Shown piece after piece: positions 1 to 10,669 of a DNA stretch of 64,000 nt. The DNA is from Microvelia longipes (Eukaryota > Arthropoda > Insecta > Hemiptera > Veliidae): positions 60,092,281-60,156,280 of the forward strand of contig JACMZG010001863.1 in the NCBI GenBank assembly GCA_018340805.1, in the 5' to 3' direction. The position numbers were made by a program, and so were the translations under genes. How positions within the stretch are numbered: the stretch's first letter is position 1; every line of letters starts with the position of its first letter. The notes beneath the pieces are model-generated. The model searched no databases and was not told the DNA's origin. It was given only the letters and a program-made list of their open reading frames with translations.

Positions 1-782
1 TTTCAGAGTTCTTTCAAACAGTAAATCCCATGGATATTAAGAGCAGGACTTAAACTATTTACTATATTTGTTTTATCATACTTACTAAGTTAAGTTAATA
101 GCACTAAATTAAGTTATTTTAATTTAATTTTATTGTCATTCTCATAATTTTTTATGTGTTATAAATTTATGTTTCTATTACTAATTTTTAAAATTTTACT
201 TTTGTTAATTCGTTTTTTATGAGACGTTCTAGTTGAGTTTTATGATTTCTACTTTTTTGGAGTATTATTATTGGATAGCTTTATTATCATTACTTTTTTT
301 TAGACATCAAGAAAAGTAGTGTATAATATTTAAAATATGACCTGTTGATCAAATACTTTTTTGTATTTTTTATGTCAATAAAATGGTTTATTTATTTATC
401 TTAAGAAATAAATCCTTCCAACATTATTCTTCAACATAAAATATTATTAAATTTTTAAAAGAAAATTTAAAAATCAAAATTACAAATAGAATATTTGAGA
501 CTGTTTATCTTACTAATAAATTATATATTCAAAATACCACCGAAAAATATCGCTTTTCGCCAATCCTGCAAAAAATTATAAATATTAAAAAATCAAATAA
601 AACACCCAAACCAAAATTTTACTTAAATCAAACAAACCCTCTCACCCAAAAAAATAAACAAAATTCATACCCCCGTCCAAAAAATAGGCAAAAACTACCA
701 CCAAACCAATGAATATAATATGGCTCCGGTTTGCCACTAATAATACTTTTGCCAATAAAGAACTGGATTAAAACCATAGAGA
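1..782. other. AT-rich spacer, no gene seen
   Basis: This is AT-rich sequence with frequent stops in all frames. I see no open frame, RNA gene or repeat shared with the rest of the window. Confidence 0.6.
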
Positions 783-1139
783 TATATGATTGTAATTAAT
801 AGACACTGGATGGGACGAATTAATTAAACTACAACTTCTCTAAATGACTATATTTCGCCTGCTCCCAGGCATATTCATGTCTCAAACCACTGCTAGCTTA
901 GATTTTTTTGTTTTAAAGCCGTTATTTATCTATAATCTTGTAGCATTTATTTAAAAAATGAAAATCCGATGATAAAATAACTAAAATTGTAACACAAAAA
1001 TTTTGATGTCCACAAATCTAAGCTAGCAGTGGTTTGAGACATGAATATGCCTGGGAGCAGGGGAAATATAGTCATTTAGAGAAGTGTTAGTTTAATTAAT
1101 TCGTCCCATCCAGTGTCTATCAATTACAATCGTTTATAG
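783..1139. mobile_element. Foldback element with ~115-bp inverted arms
   Basis: The left arm (about 788-901) and right arm (about 1015-1134) are near-perfect reverse complements. Both contain the AGACACTGGATGGGACGAAT block and the GCCTGGGAGCAGG block. The roughly 110-bp centre is AT-rich and has no coding capacity. A fragment of the same arm recurs at 2571-2660, so it is an interspersed family. I could not define a clean target-site duplication. It could be a foldback-type MITE or an inverted terminal-repeat remnant; unlike the other foldbacks here, it has no hammerhead-like motif. Confidence 0.75.
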
Positions 1140-1165
1140 AATGGAGACTAATACTAATAATATTA

Positions 1166-1649
1166 CATAGATATTATTACTAGAGAGGCCCTATTGGTTA
1201 AATTTTGAAACACTGAAAATGTAACCTGACCAGCTCCCTTATAAATATAATCAAATAATTCGAACAAAATTAGAGTAACTTATATAGTAGAACGTTTAAA
1301 ATACAAATAAAAATTAAAAAAAAACTGAAAAAAACTGTAATGAAAATTTTGGGTTTTCATTAGAAGTAAGATAGTGCAAGTATCAATGTTTCATGACTCA
1401 AAGTGTATTGGGTCTGGGAAATTATTGTGAAATATATATTGTTTTAATCATAGAGATATATACTAGAGGGGGCATGGCCTATCTTATTGCATTGAGTGGC
1501 CGAAAACAATTTATTTATTTTAACCCCAACTCACTCTTAAAAGAGGTTTTAATAAGGTTACACAGAGGCCCTGAGAGCCCCAAAAAATATTTCAGGCCAC
1601 TCAATGCAATAAGATAGGCCATGCCCCCTCTAGTATATATCTCTGTGAT
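1166..1649 (+). mobile_element. hAT-like MITE family A, copy 1 (rearranged)
   Basis: The left end at 1166 matches the family A terminus (CATAGAGATAT..ACTAGAG followed by CCCTATTGGTT) and runs to about 1335. The right part at 1508-1649 matches the 3' half of the complete copy at 13022-13330, ending TATATATCTCTGTG. Between them lies the left arm of a large palindrome that repeats the family A right end in inverted orientation. Flanking 8-mers do not match, so this copy was rearranged after insertion. No coding capacity. Confidence 0.7.
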
Positions 1650-1748
1650 TAAAACAATATATATTTCACAATAATTTCCCAGACTCAATACACATTGAGT
1701 CATGAAAAATTGATACTTGCACTATCTTACTTCTAATGAAACCCCAAA
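1349..1748. repeat. Large palindrome containing two opposed family A right ends
   Basis: Positions 1349-1506 and 1592-1748 are inverted copies about 157 bp long. The inverted portion includes about 60 bp of the family A right end plus about 95 bp of flank not seen in other family A copies. Two mirrored short open frames on opposite strands are a by-product of the symmetry. Confidence 0.8.
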
Positions 1749-1960
1749 GTATAATAGTTTATTATTAAAATATTTTAACGATGTTATGTTATTTGATATT
1801 AAATTAAACTTTTTAAAAATATCTTTGAATAGTTATTCAGTTAAAAAAAAATTGGGCTGAAATGGTACATTAAAAATTATAAAAAAAGAAAAACAAAAAA
1901 ATAAGAACAATCAAATTAATTAATGGAACAGATAAAAAAGTACTCCTTGTAGGACCTTAA

Positions 1961-2265
1961 CTAAAATTAAGAAAAAATATCATCATCGAGAAAAGAATTA
2001 AGGATCTGGAGGAAAAAAAAGCAGCCGACAACAAAAATGAAGCAGAATTGGAGCGAGCTGGAGGGGGGTCCACTAATTGGTGAATCTGGAGATATTCTGG
2101 ACTTAGTAAAATACAATCGAGCCCGGACGACAAAGCCCTCGTTTTGGGACGTCCTCGTAATTTCTCGTAGCGAAAAGCTCGAGGAGGGTTTCATGATGAA
2201 AACAATCGGTCCTCATCAGGTCGCAGCTATTATACCAGCAGGTCTTCCTTTCTTTCATTTTTCTT
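1961..2265 (+). pseudogene. Possible degenerate exon (unrecognised)
   Basis: This patch is more GC-rich than its surroundings. One frame is open from 1961 to 2092 and reads as a charged, coiled-coil-like stretch (KDLEEKK, ELERAG). It stops just after a run of six G. From about 2042 the neighbouring frame stays open to 2265 with a balanced composition (GESGDILDLVKYNRA, SRSEKLEEG). A one-base length change in the G-run would explain the switch. A GT follows CATCAG at 2217, so an exon end there is conceivable. I do not recognise the protein; this is a weak call. Confidence 0.25.
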
Positions 2266-2570
2266 AAACTTTTTGTTGTTGGAATAGAGTCTTTGATTCA
2301 ATTAATTTTTTTTCTTATTGCGATGTAGTGTGTGATACGGACATGAGTTTTGTAAGGAAAACTCAGTCCGAAAAACCTAAGGAAAAACAATGCAATTCCT
2401 TAAGTGTACTGTCAATGCAATGAAGAGGGACATAAAGGTTTGTTTTGCAAAATTACAACCTAAATACAAGAAACACGTTAATTTCGGTACTGTACGATTT
2501 GAACCTAAAGAATCCAGCTTCGTTATTTAGCTGTTGATTTAGTAAAAAAATAATGACAAGTAATTTATGA

Positions 2571-2660
2571 TAAGACACTTGATGGGACGTTAATTACTAA
2601 ATTCTAATAATTTCTAATTCTAATACTAATAATGGAGACTAATACTAATATTCATAATGA
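2571..2660 (+). repeat. Fragment of the 0.8-1.1 kb foldback family
   Basis: It contains GACACTTGATGGGACG and a tandem AATACTAATAATGGAGACT motif that also follows the foldback element at 1139-1160. Confidence 0.5.
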
Positions 2661-3261
2661 CAAGGTTTTTGATAAACTCGAGATGTCAGACTAAAAAGCA
2701 TTATTTGCAGGAGCTCTTGCACAAATTTTAAAGCCATATATCAAAAATAAAAAATAAACTTTTTTACGAAACTTGTTGAACTCACAACCTTAAATTTTCC
2801 TCCGATATAATGTTTGATTTTTTTTATAAATTCTTTATTTTAACATAATAAGAATTCAATAGAATACATACTAATAAGAAATTTAGACCTGCACTTCAGA
2901 TTAATAAATAATCTGTCATGTGCAGGTTGTAATGATTTTGTTTGAATATTTATTGGGTCTTATTCATATAGATTATATATTTTTTTTATTCATATTTTTT
3001 TAATGAAAGCATGCAAAAAAAATTTAAAAAAATTTTATGTCAAATTTAAATATCTAATATAAAAAAAGATATAATAACATAAAGATACATCTTTTAGTAT
3101 TATAAGCCTAAGTGTTAAAATTAAAATTGATCTGAATATTTTACCTTGTTTTTTGATTTTATGAAATGTCTCCAGTGTCATTATTGACAGTAAATGAAGT
3201 CAAAGAAAAATCATTGTCTGGATAACTAAACTACTAAAGATAGGTAAACAAGAGCTAAAGA
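2661..3261. other. AT-rich spacer, nothing recognised
   Basis: Low-complexity AT-rich DNA without a credible open frame or repeat match within the window. Confidence 0.5.
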
Positions 3262-3475
3262 TTACTTTTTGTACCAAGTTTCACCTCTTACACACACGTA
3301 CAGAGAAACTAGTAGGTAACGAACACTTAAAAGGACTTAAAACAACCTCCATAGTTACAGAAACATACTTCATAGTTTTCAAATTTTTAATGCATTCACA
3401 AAACTTTTCTTAAAAATACGGAATAAATAAGGAAAAGTAAAAACTGAACCTAAATGCACATTCATAGATAAAACA
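3262..3475 (+). mobile_element. C/D element, 3' portion
   Basis: It carries the family block TTTGTACCAAGTTTCA, an ACACACAC..ACAGA tract and the 3' terminal hairpin in which ACTTTTC pairs with GGAAAAGT (about 3406-3440). The last 90 bp are almost identical to 4437-4530, which ends another copy. No coding capacity. Confidence 0.6.
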
Positions 3476-4275
3476 TCACGAGGCAAGTTTCTTTAGAAAC
3501 ATCGACAAAAAAATCGACTAACATGACTAAGGACCCCAAGTTAGAAAATATTTTCGACAATGGAAAACTCAACGAGCAAGTGAATCTCCCGCCGGCGAGC
3601 AACTCCAGCGAAAGGTCATCATCATACTGATAAGTATGTCACGCTTTAGAACCTTAAAAACAAACATCCAGAAAAGTTCAGTTTTATTAATAATTAAAAT
3701 TAAATTAATTCTATTGTGCTATCGCATTTACAAATTATTCTTCCAAAATTTAAAAAAAAATACTTTATTTTTATTTTTTAATTTTGCTAACACGTGTTTT
3801 TATATTAAGGAGTTGATTAAGAGCGATGTTACTAGCCGACGGAAGGTTTTAACCCAGGTTTAATTACCAGGCATGGCTGCATGGGCAGACAATGGACTCG
3901 ATAACCTCGCTAACAATAGGATACCCGTCCTCTATAGGAAAAATTAGGTGCCAATAACCCGTCGGTACACTGTGCTCTTCTAATCAAAAAATCTTAACCT
4001 TCCTACATCAGATAATATTAATAATTAACTTTTAATTACTTATTCAATGAATAATTAATTAAGGTTTCAAATTGTAATGAGAAATTTCAAAGTCAAGTAA
4101 AACGATAAAACGTAATACTGCGAAGATCTTAGCCTTACATTTACACATTTGAATAGTTCAGATCACGGTGAACTTAGATATAATAGTCTAAGGATCAGGT
4201 CTTCTACTATTGGTTTTTGTCAACCAAAGAACTTATGCATCAGTGAAGGAGTGTGTCATAAATATGCAAGGTTAA
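3476..4275. other. Spacer, no gene seen
   Basis: There are only short chance frames. A slightly GC-richer patch at 3580-3620 and 3860-3980 holds nothing I recognise. Confidence 0.5.
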
Positions 4276-4530
4276 AAATCGGGTACGGGGTACCTCTGAA
4301 CTTTTCCTCATCACATCGGATTCGCTACGCTCAGCCTCTCTGCTTTGCTCTTCCTAAGAATATACAATTCTTACAAGTTAAACAGCAAAATGACTTCAGA
4401 CTCGCTTCGCTCGTCCATGCATTCATACTCTCATAGATTTTTAATGCAATCACAAAACTTTTCTTAAAATACGCCATAAATAAGGAAAAGTAAAAACTGA
4501 ACCTAAATGCACATTTATAGATAAAAATTT
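4276..4530 (+). mobile_element. C/D element, internally deleted copy
   Basis: The 5' module is GGTACGGGGTACCTCTGAAC, then ATCGGATTCGCTACGCTCA, then ACTCGCTTCGCTCGTCC. It is joined directly to the 3' hairpin module (ACTTTTCTT / AAGGAAAAGT, about 4455-4490). The middle, present at 8380-9115 and 46344-47205, is missing, so this looks like a short deletion derivative. A 95-residue open frame across it is not supported by any other copy. Confidence 0.65.
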
Positions 4531-5447
4531 AAGAAGAAATAAGTTAGAAACTCGTTACGTTATAGTTGTTATCTTGGTACCACAGCATCTTCTTGATTTT
4601 TTAGAAAACTTTGAGAACTCAACCAATCATTTTAAGAATTAAAATGTCTAACCCAGACAATGTACATTTTCTTCAGGCAGAGGTGCAATAATTTCAAAAA
4701 CTGTGTTTTTTTAGACTATTTAAAATCCTTAATTTTTCATACTTCAATATATATTTCACAAAAACATATTTCATGGGAACTTGATGTTCCGGTCATGTCC
4801 CAGCAGTACAGACTGACACAAACAATTCTTGGCCAAACAAATTTACTCAAATGGCTTTATATATAATTCGCACAAGTAACTTAAATATCTAAAATTATTC
4901 TAAACTTAGTTGGGTAAAGTTTGCAAGTTAGAGTTGCAGAGAAGTTTATCTTAGCAAGGATCGTAGGGAACCTTCAGAGTAATGGAATTACTCCTTAACT
5001 AAAATTAACAAGTTAAAAACTTTCACATTTAATCTATTTCTTATCATTGCTGGGCTTCTTAGAGCTCTGCCATGCTCTGAGGCAGCGTCTTAAACTAAAA
5101 CTAAACTTTATTTAAGATTTAACATTTGACATAAAAACCCTATAAATTTAAAGTGGTTGGTTGCCTCAAAATCTTGGTTTTCTTATCTTTTTGGGTTCTC
5201 AAATTTTTATTTCAGAATACATTTCGAGAATCAGGGTTTTCAACACGATTTCTCTAGCACTACCTAAATCGTCGTGCGTTTAAGACAATTGGTTATAAAA
5301 CACATATGAAAAATAAACAGTGGTGTTTGAAAGACCAAGGGGTCAATTATTGTTCCATGGTATCAATAAATGACGGTGAATAAAAAGTCAGTTATCAGAC
5401 AGGTATCAGAAATGGCCTAAAATTCACTATGGTTATAATAATAATTT
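4531..5447. other. Spacer, no gene seen
   Basis: AT-rich single-copy-looking sequence; nothing recognised. Confidence 0.5.
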
Positions 5448-5448
5448 A

Positions 5449-5700
5449 GCCGCCTCCGTGGTCGAGGTCGTTAAAGCGTCAGTTATTACACTAACCTTTG
5501 ACACCACGGAGGTCTGGGGTTCGCGTCCCAGGTTACGCTCTCAGTTTATATTAAGGTTATTATTCAAATAAATTGTAGCCAATTTAAGATTACACTTGGA
5601 GCGTAACGGTTGACATATACCACCTGAGGTGGTTCCCCCAGGGGTTATCCCTGATGAGCCGCAAGGCTCTAAACGGGCATTATTATATTATTATTATAAT
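5449..5700 (+). mobile_element. tRNA-derived SINE, subfamily a, full length (copy S1)
   Basis: The head starts GCCTCCGTGGTCGAGG. It has an A-box-like TGGTCGAGG segment and a B-box GGGTTCGCGTCCC, as expected for an internal RNA polymerase III promoter. The body is about 90 bp, followed by a CCACC-TGA-GGTGG hairpin and a 3' module with two hairpins (AGGG-GTTAT-CCCT and GAGCC-GCAA-GGCTC) around CTGATGA. It ends in ATT repeats. Five other copies lie in this window (11977, 42718, 49212 minus, 56045, 62764 minus). It would be mobilised in trans by a LINE. The 3' module is discussed as hammerhead-like in the findings. Confidence 0.88.
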
Positions 5701-6688
5701 TTATTTGAAAATAAATCAGTAGTGTTGTCAGAGAGTCGTGGGTAAACAATTGAATCTCTGTAACCCACGACATAAGCCTAATAAAATCAAAAGGTTGAAA
5801 AAATATTTGCTAAGCTCTCCGGAAGAAAAAAAGTTTACTAAGTTATCAAAAATGTTAGAAGTCATAAAAAATCTACCCATAAAGCTGAAATTTGGCATAT
5901 ATGTTGCTTTATAGATGAAAAACAGATCGACAAAAATTTATAGGCAATTATTGTAAGTTATATAACGTTTGCTTCTTAAAATTATAATTGGTTGTAAGCT
6001 GTGATAGCAAAAGATTTTTGTTGACATTTAGAATCTATATAGAAACTGAAGCACAAAAGGGCTAAGCATAAGAAAATTTAGATCCTACATTGGTTTTACT
6101 TTGATGTTGTTCGCGTAGATAAATTATGAATGTTATATATATAAATATAGGCAGAGGCGGACTGACCAGTGAGAACGAGGGCGGGAGCCCTCCTCGGCCC
6201 CCTAAGCCAAAAATTAACTTAAAGAAAAAGCAACATAAAAATAAAAAAATATTATATTTTTAAGCTTAAACTATTTAAATATATTTATTTATTAAAATTA
6301 TGTAATATATTCATAACACCAGAGTCAAAAGGCCCCTATACTTTGGGCATAGAGACAAATGTTTTTAAAATAGTTTCAAATTTTCTTAATTTGTTGTTAT
6401 CTGAATCTAGGGTCTTTAAGGTCCCTATTTATTTTACCTGAACTTTTAAAGGCCCCATGTGGAAGACAAGGACCAAAAAGAGTCCTACCATTCTTGATCA
6501 GGGCCCTAAAGCTGCATAAACAGGGCTTTATATATTTGTGCTTCAGGACCCTGAAGCCCGAATGCGGACATCCGCGCCAGAATTATTTAACTTAAGTTCT
6601 AAACTCATATAACTTAAATGAAACGAACTGCGTAGGATTCCGCGATTATTGTCATGAAGATTTAGGTCTTCCAGTGGTGACCGCGTCA
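5701..6688. other. Spacer with SINE-like debris, no gene seen
   Basis: Mostly AT-rich. The segment at 6530-6600 (CCCGAATGCGGACATCCGCG) resembles 45655-45700, so it is an old repeat fragment. No coding signal. Confidence 0.45.
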
Positions 6689-6752
6689 ATGTAGTTAAAG
6701 AATCTGACGTTTCGCTTCCAACGTTGGAGGCATCTTCAGGGATGATCTACAT
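6689..6752 (-). ncRNA. Hammerhead-ribozyme-like motif (type I layout)
   Basis: On the minus strand, from 6739 downward, the sequence reads CUGAAGA, one extra U, a helix II of six pairs with one mismatch and an ACGU loop (6714-6731), then GAAAC and GUC (6706-6713). Distal helix I would be AUGUAG/CUACAU, formed by 6747-6752 and 6689-6694 (6 bp). Deviations from the textbook core are the extra U after A9, no obvious pairs next to the cleavage site, and a minimal helix III. Activity is uncertain. Confidence 0.45.
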
Positions 6753-6917
6753 CCATGATGTAGGACAATGGTGGACATCCTAGACACAATGCTCTACAAA
6801 ACTGAACTGAGTTTTAAAACTGACCTTCAAAATCTCAAGCGTACCAAGACCGAAGAATTGAATTTTAGGTGTTGGGTATTCTGAGGACTAGCGAAGCGAG
6901 TTCGGAGTAATGAAAAA

Positions 6918-7243
6918 AGAAGTTCTTTGGTACCTTGTAACAAATATTTTTAATAGGAATTGAAAGAAAACAGTCTCTCCACAATAACTTGTTATATTAA
7001 ACAAAGTTGACTTTCAGTCTTACAGACCATCATCAGTGTCTGAAACAACAAAGTATAATGACTAAGACAAAAAATATATATAAGAAGTATAAAAATTTAA
7101 AAAATAAAAAAATATATAATTTTTTTGTCATAGTCATTATACTTTGTTGTTTTAGACACCGATGATGGTCTGTAAGACAGAAAGTCGGCTATGTTTAATA
7201 TAACAAGTTATTATGGAAAGACTGTTTTCTTTAATTCTTATTG
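6918..7243. mobile_element. Foldback element with hammerhead-like motifs (P3)
   Basis: The arms at about 6953-7085 and 7110-7240 are reverse complements of roughly 120-130 bp. Each arm carries the same motif: minus 7036-7012 reads CUGAUGA-U-GGUCU-GUA-AGACU-GAAA, and plus 7160-7184 is a one-base variant. The centre is AT-rich. This is the same architecture as the copies at 30975, 41828, 48426 and 50941, but I could not find a convincing duplication at the borders. Confidence 0.7.
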
Positions 7244-7249
7244 TGAGAC

Positions 7250-8379
7250 TCCACAGCTCAATTTAATCTAAAAATTTTTAACTTTTTTGCAAATGTCTAT
7301 GGATTCCTCAATAATTTTCCTTTAACAGCTCGCTGCATTGCTAACAGATATCAGAACATTCAACCAACAAAATGATATTAGAAAGGCTCAACTATAAAAA
7401 CCTAAAACTATTAACCATGAATAGAAAAGAATATAAACTTACGTCAGTAAAACACTCTCGTATGAAACCTAAAACAAAAACGATAAAAAAATTATGCAAA
7501 ATTTTTACTATTAAAAAGGTAAAAAATAAAGATCAGAGCAAATAATTGATGCCAAGATAAATAAAGTTAATGAGTCTGAGTAACGCAGAGGGTCTACCCG
7601 AATTTTTGGAAATATTAAATAAAAAATAATACTTTCAAAACAACCAACAAAGTTTAATATTAGCAACGTAATAACGTTGATTTTCGCAAGGAAAATGTCG
7701 TTCACTTGACTTCTGGGTAATTCTTAAAGAGTGTTTCTATTCATTTTTAAATCAGATCGCTGCTATATAACCCCGTCTCGCACCGCAGCGTTCCAACCCT
7801 GCTTCTCGGAACTCCCCTCTCCACGACCTATACCTCTAAAAGACTCCCCCCACTCCCACTGCGCAACAGTTTCCCTCTTTTAACTGAGGTTTACCTGCAG
7901 CTGACACGTTAATTATGTTTTTTTTTCTTTTCCATAAATAAACTAAAAAGGTTTGACAAAGTTAGTTACAAAATACAGGAAAATAATTTATCCAAGGGTT
8001 AACTCTACATTTTTCAACCTCCGTTTAAATAAAACAATTCAATTATTAAGATAATAAATAAATTATAAACTGAGTCAGCAACGAGCACTTAAATTATTAT
8101 TAATTAAAATATCAAATAACATAAATAAATGCCCGTTTTTAGCCTACTAGGGTGGGCCTTATCCCCTGTGCCTAAAGTATAAATTAATGTTTTTGAAATA
8201 TCTTAAAACAAATTCTATGCAAAAATAAAAACTGAGAGCACATTATAAGAAGCGAACCCAGGACCATCGATAGCAAAATGATTAATGAGCTAACTGGATT
8301 CTAATACATTATCACACTATAAAGGATTCCAGACCATAATCGCGGCTTATCAATACTAGCTGATAATAAACAATAATTA
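7250..8379. other. Spacer with a GC-richer patch at 7760-7865
   Basis: Around 7763 a CTATATAA sequence precedes a CpG-containing, pyrimidine-rich stretch (7770-7865) unlike its surroundings. A core promoter is possible, but I see no adjacent coding sequence. The rest is AT-rich without recognisable content. Confidence 0.3.
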
Positions 8380-9115
8380 CTTAGTTTGGGCCCTGAAGAT
8401 GGTCTAAAGTTGTTGAAATATTATGCATTGTATTTTAAATCTTGTAGAGTTCCCCAACAAAAAATCATGGATATACTTGTTGTATTAAAACAAAACTTGG
8501 TGCCCTTATTTATTACGTAAGGGTTTATATTTGACCCAATATAATAGTTAAGGGTTTATATTTGACCCAATATAATAGTTAAGGGTTTATATTTGACCCA
8601 ATATAATAGTTAAGGGTTTATATTTGACCCAAATTTCAACTCAATTAGATTATGTTACGTTTTTTAACAATTTCTTAAAAAAAGTTTACAAGTCATTCGA
8701 TTAATACTAAACTAATGCTTAAAATGAGATGAAAGATGGCACATATGTTAGTCTCATACATGACCACATGCGTACCAAATTTCAATCGGATAGCATTATT
8801 TTCCCGTGTTTGGTATATAAATTAACAATGTTTTTGCTGAGTCATTAGTGCGGGTTAATGACGTCATAAAAAAAATCCGAATAGCACAACTATCAACCGA
8901 GCAGTAGACCGATTTTGGTACTAAGTTTCAACTCTCTAGCATAAATATACTGGGAGCTACGATGATAACAGACACACACACACAGACAAATTTGCAAAAA
9001 CTACTCAGGAGGCCTTAAAACGCCTGAAACGAAAATTTCCGGTGACATCCTGGTTTCGGATCTTTTTGCAAACACAATACTTTTCCTAAATACCAACGGT
9101 ATAAATGAGGAAAAG
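8380..9115 (+). mobile_element. C/D element, long copy
   Basis: The order of blocks matches the minus-strand copy at 46344-47205. It has AACAAAAAATCATGGATATACTTG, then TTATTTATTACGT, then AATTTCAACTCAATTAG, then AAGTTTCAACTCTCTAGCAT and GGGAGCTACGATGATAACAG. It closes with a 3' hairpin (ACTTTTCC / GGAAAAGT, about 9080-9108). The 5' GGTACC module is absent. It has no open frame, so it is non-autonomous and its class is unknown. A terminal 3' hairpin is compatible with several element types. Confidence 0.7.
8519..8632 (+). repeat. 31-bp tandem repeat inside the C/D copy
   Basis: About 3.7 near-identical copies of a 31-bp unit beginning AAGGGTTTATATTTGACCCA. The array interrupts the C/D consensus between TTATTTATTACG and AATTTCAACTC. 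The GGGTTTA run superficially resembles telomeric DNA but does not fit a telomere unit. Confidence 0.9.
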
Positions 9116-9689
9116 TAATACGATAAGACTAAGATAATATTGCTTTCTGAGACATCGATACTAAAAAATAAAGAACTATGCTGACTTCACCATCGCTCGG
9201 AATTGCGATTATATACTAAGGATAGTTTACATTATTCTCCTTCTCTCTTAAAACTTTAAGTTCCACTACCTCAAAGGACCAAGAGGCCACGAAAATATGG
9301 ATTACCTACTCCACAGAGTTTAAAAAGTAATTTCCTTCCTCTTACAACTACATCTTCTATAAGGCTGTAACATAGTTAATTTCTCTTCTATAAACGAAAC
9401 ATTTGATAGTAACAAATGCTACATACATACGTGTAGTTAAAACAATATTTATATATTTACAATTTATTCAAACTCGTTAACCCTTGTACTATGAAGTTTT
9501 GAAAAGTTAATTTTTGTCTAAAACTTTAGCCGTGTGACACTATAATTGTAGGCGTAATTGTGGAAGTAGCGCTTCTGCGGTTCAAATTACTTGCTGGAGT
9601 AGTTCTTAGGTTGGAAGCTTTGCTACTTTTGTAGCTCATGCTTTAAGAGAAAGCAAAGATATCTCTTGAGGACGACATCTTGCTTCAAG
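9116..9689. other. Spacer, nothing recognised
   Basis: AT-rich, no credible frame. Confidence 0.5.
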
Positions 9690-9875
9690 AACTTGTGCCG
9701 TCATATCATGTGGAAGAGCGAAATCATGTTTAAAGGAAGTGGGATAAAATGACATGAGGAAGTCCGACATCATGCTTTAAGGACCATGGCATAAGGAAGT
9801 GCGACAACATGTCATGAGTAAGTACAAAGTCATATTTAGAGAAGTCGACGTCATGTCTTGGAAAAGTTCAACAAG
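9690..9875 (+). repeat. Degenerate ~32-bp tandem repeat
   Basis: Five or so diverged units contain GGAAGTGCGACATCATG-like blocks (GGAAGTCCGACATCATGCTT, GGAAGTGCGACAACATGTCA and similar). Old and eroded. Confidence 0.5.
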
Positions 9876-10210
9876 CCTTAAAAAATTACATCACAAAACT
9901 AACATTTGCTAATAACTAATTTAGCCATTCAAATTTTATTAAATCGTTTAGTGTGTATAGATCAAATAATACTAAGTTCATTTTCTGGGAAAATATCCTA
10001 AACAGCAATTTAATCAAGTTGGGCATATATGATATAAAATGTAAAAATAAAATGAGTCCCAGAATATAGCCTTGAAGAACTCCACTAGTGACGTGTAAAA
10101 ATTGAGACTCTTTAATTCTTTTTACTAGTAAATCTCTTCTTCTTAAAATTCATGAAGCTATTTTAGATGATCACCTCAAAATCTAAGGCTTAACTTACTA
10201 AATAAAATAA
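9876..10210. other. Spacer, nothing recognised
   Basis: AT-rich sequence without repeat or coding signal. Confidence 0.45.
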
Positions 10211-10310
10211 AAGATAAAGAAGTCTCTCTACAAAAATATATTTTCTATAGCAAAGCGCTTTCAACCTAACAAGAGATCATCATCAGTGCTAGCCGTTGAA
10301 TAAAGAAGAG
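10211..10310 (-). mobile_element. Solo arm of the 31-kb foldback family
   Basis: It shares AAGTCTCTCTACA, AGCGCTTTCAACCTAAC and ATCATCATCAGTGC with the arms of the element at 30975-31336, but the second arm is missing. The minus strand again gives CUGAUGAU...GGUUGAAAGCGCU. A solo terminal repeat or truncated insertion would both fit. Confidence 0.6.
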
Positions 10311-10440
10311 GGTGATAGATGAGTCTTATAGATCAGATATCAAAGATAGACTCCGTTTAACTTACTAGTCGTACACGCCACAAGAGTTAACTCTAAACAA
10401 AGAAATAAGCCTTAAAGTTTTTAAACTTTATTAGTTTATA

Positions 10441-10665
10441 ACAGATCCGTCGTAGTTGTTTTGGATGCAACAGAAGCTGATATTATAGATTTTTTTTCGT
10501 CCAAACCGTCATTTGCCAGTCTAAACAAGGAACGCGTTGGGAGGCCCGCTAACGAACTATTGTATTGTTTCCTCGGTTTTCCCATCCGCCTCCACTCAAC
10601 TATTTTTTCCAAAACAGCTTTTACTTATATTTTTGTCTATTTTTCCAACAAATCCCTCGCTCATT
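10441..10665 (+). pseudogene. Possible relic of a DDE transposase exon
   Basis: An open frame through this stretch contains VVVLDATEADI followed by a PSFAS segment and, about 25 residues on, FLGFP. The spacing recalls the first catalytic Asp region (D-x-T-E ... G-x-x-P) of plant/animal Harbinger-type DDE transposases. Resemblance is limited to this short stretch, and the K/N-T pattern expected between the two blocks is not evident, so chance is quite possible. Confidence 0.2.
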
Positions 10666-10669
10666 AATA

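Noticed and set aside
2195..2225. CUGAUGAGGACC on the minus strand near 2220
   Set aside because: It resembles a hammerhead start, but there is no returning helix II strand and no GAAAC downstream.
5449..5540. tRNA gene in the SINE head (also at 11977, 42718 and 49360-49451)
   Set aside because: A and B boxes are present, but the cloverleaf is not intact and each head is fused to the same SINE body and tail.
8519..8632. Telomere-like GGGTTTA repeat
   Set aside because: The period is 31 bp and only one TTAAGGG-like segment occurs per unit; it is an internal array in a dispersed element.
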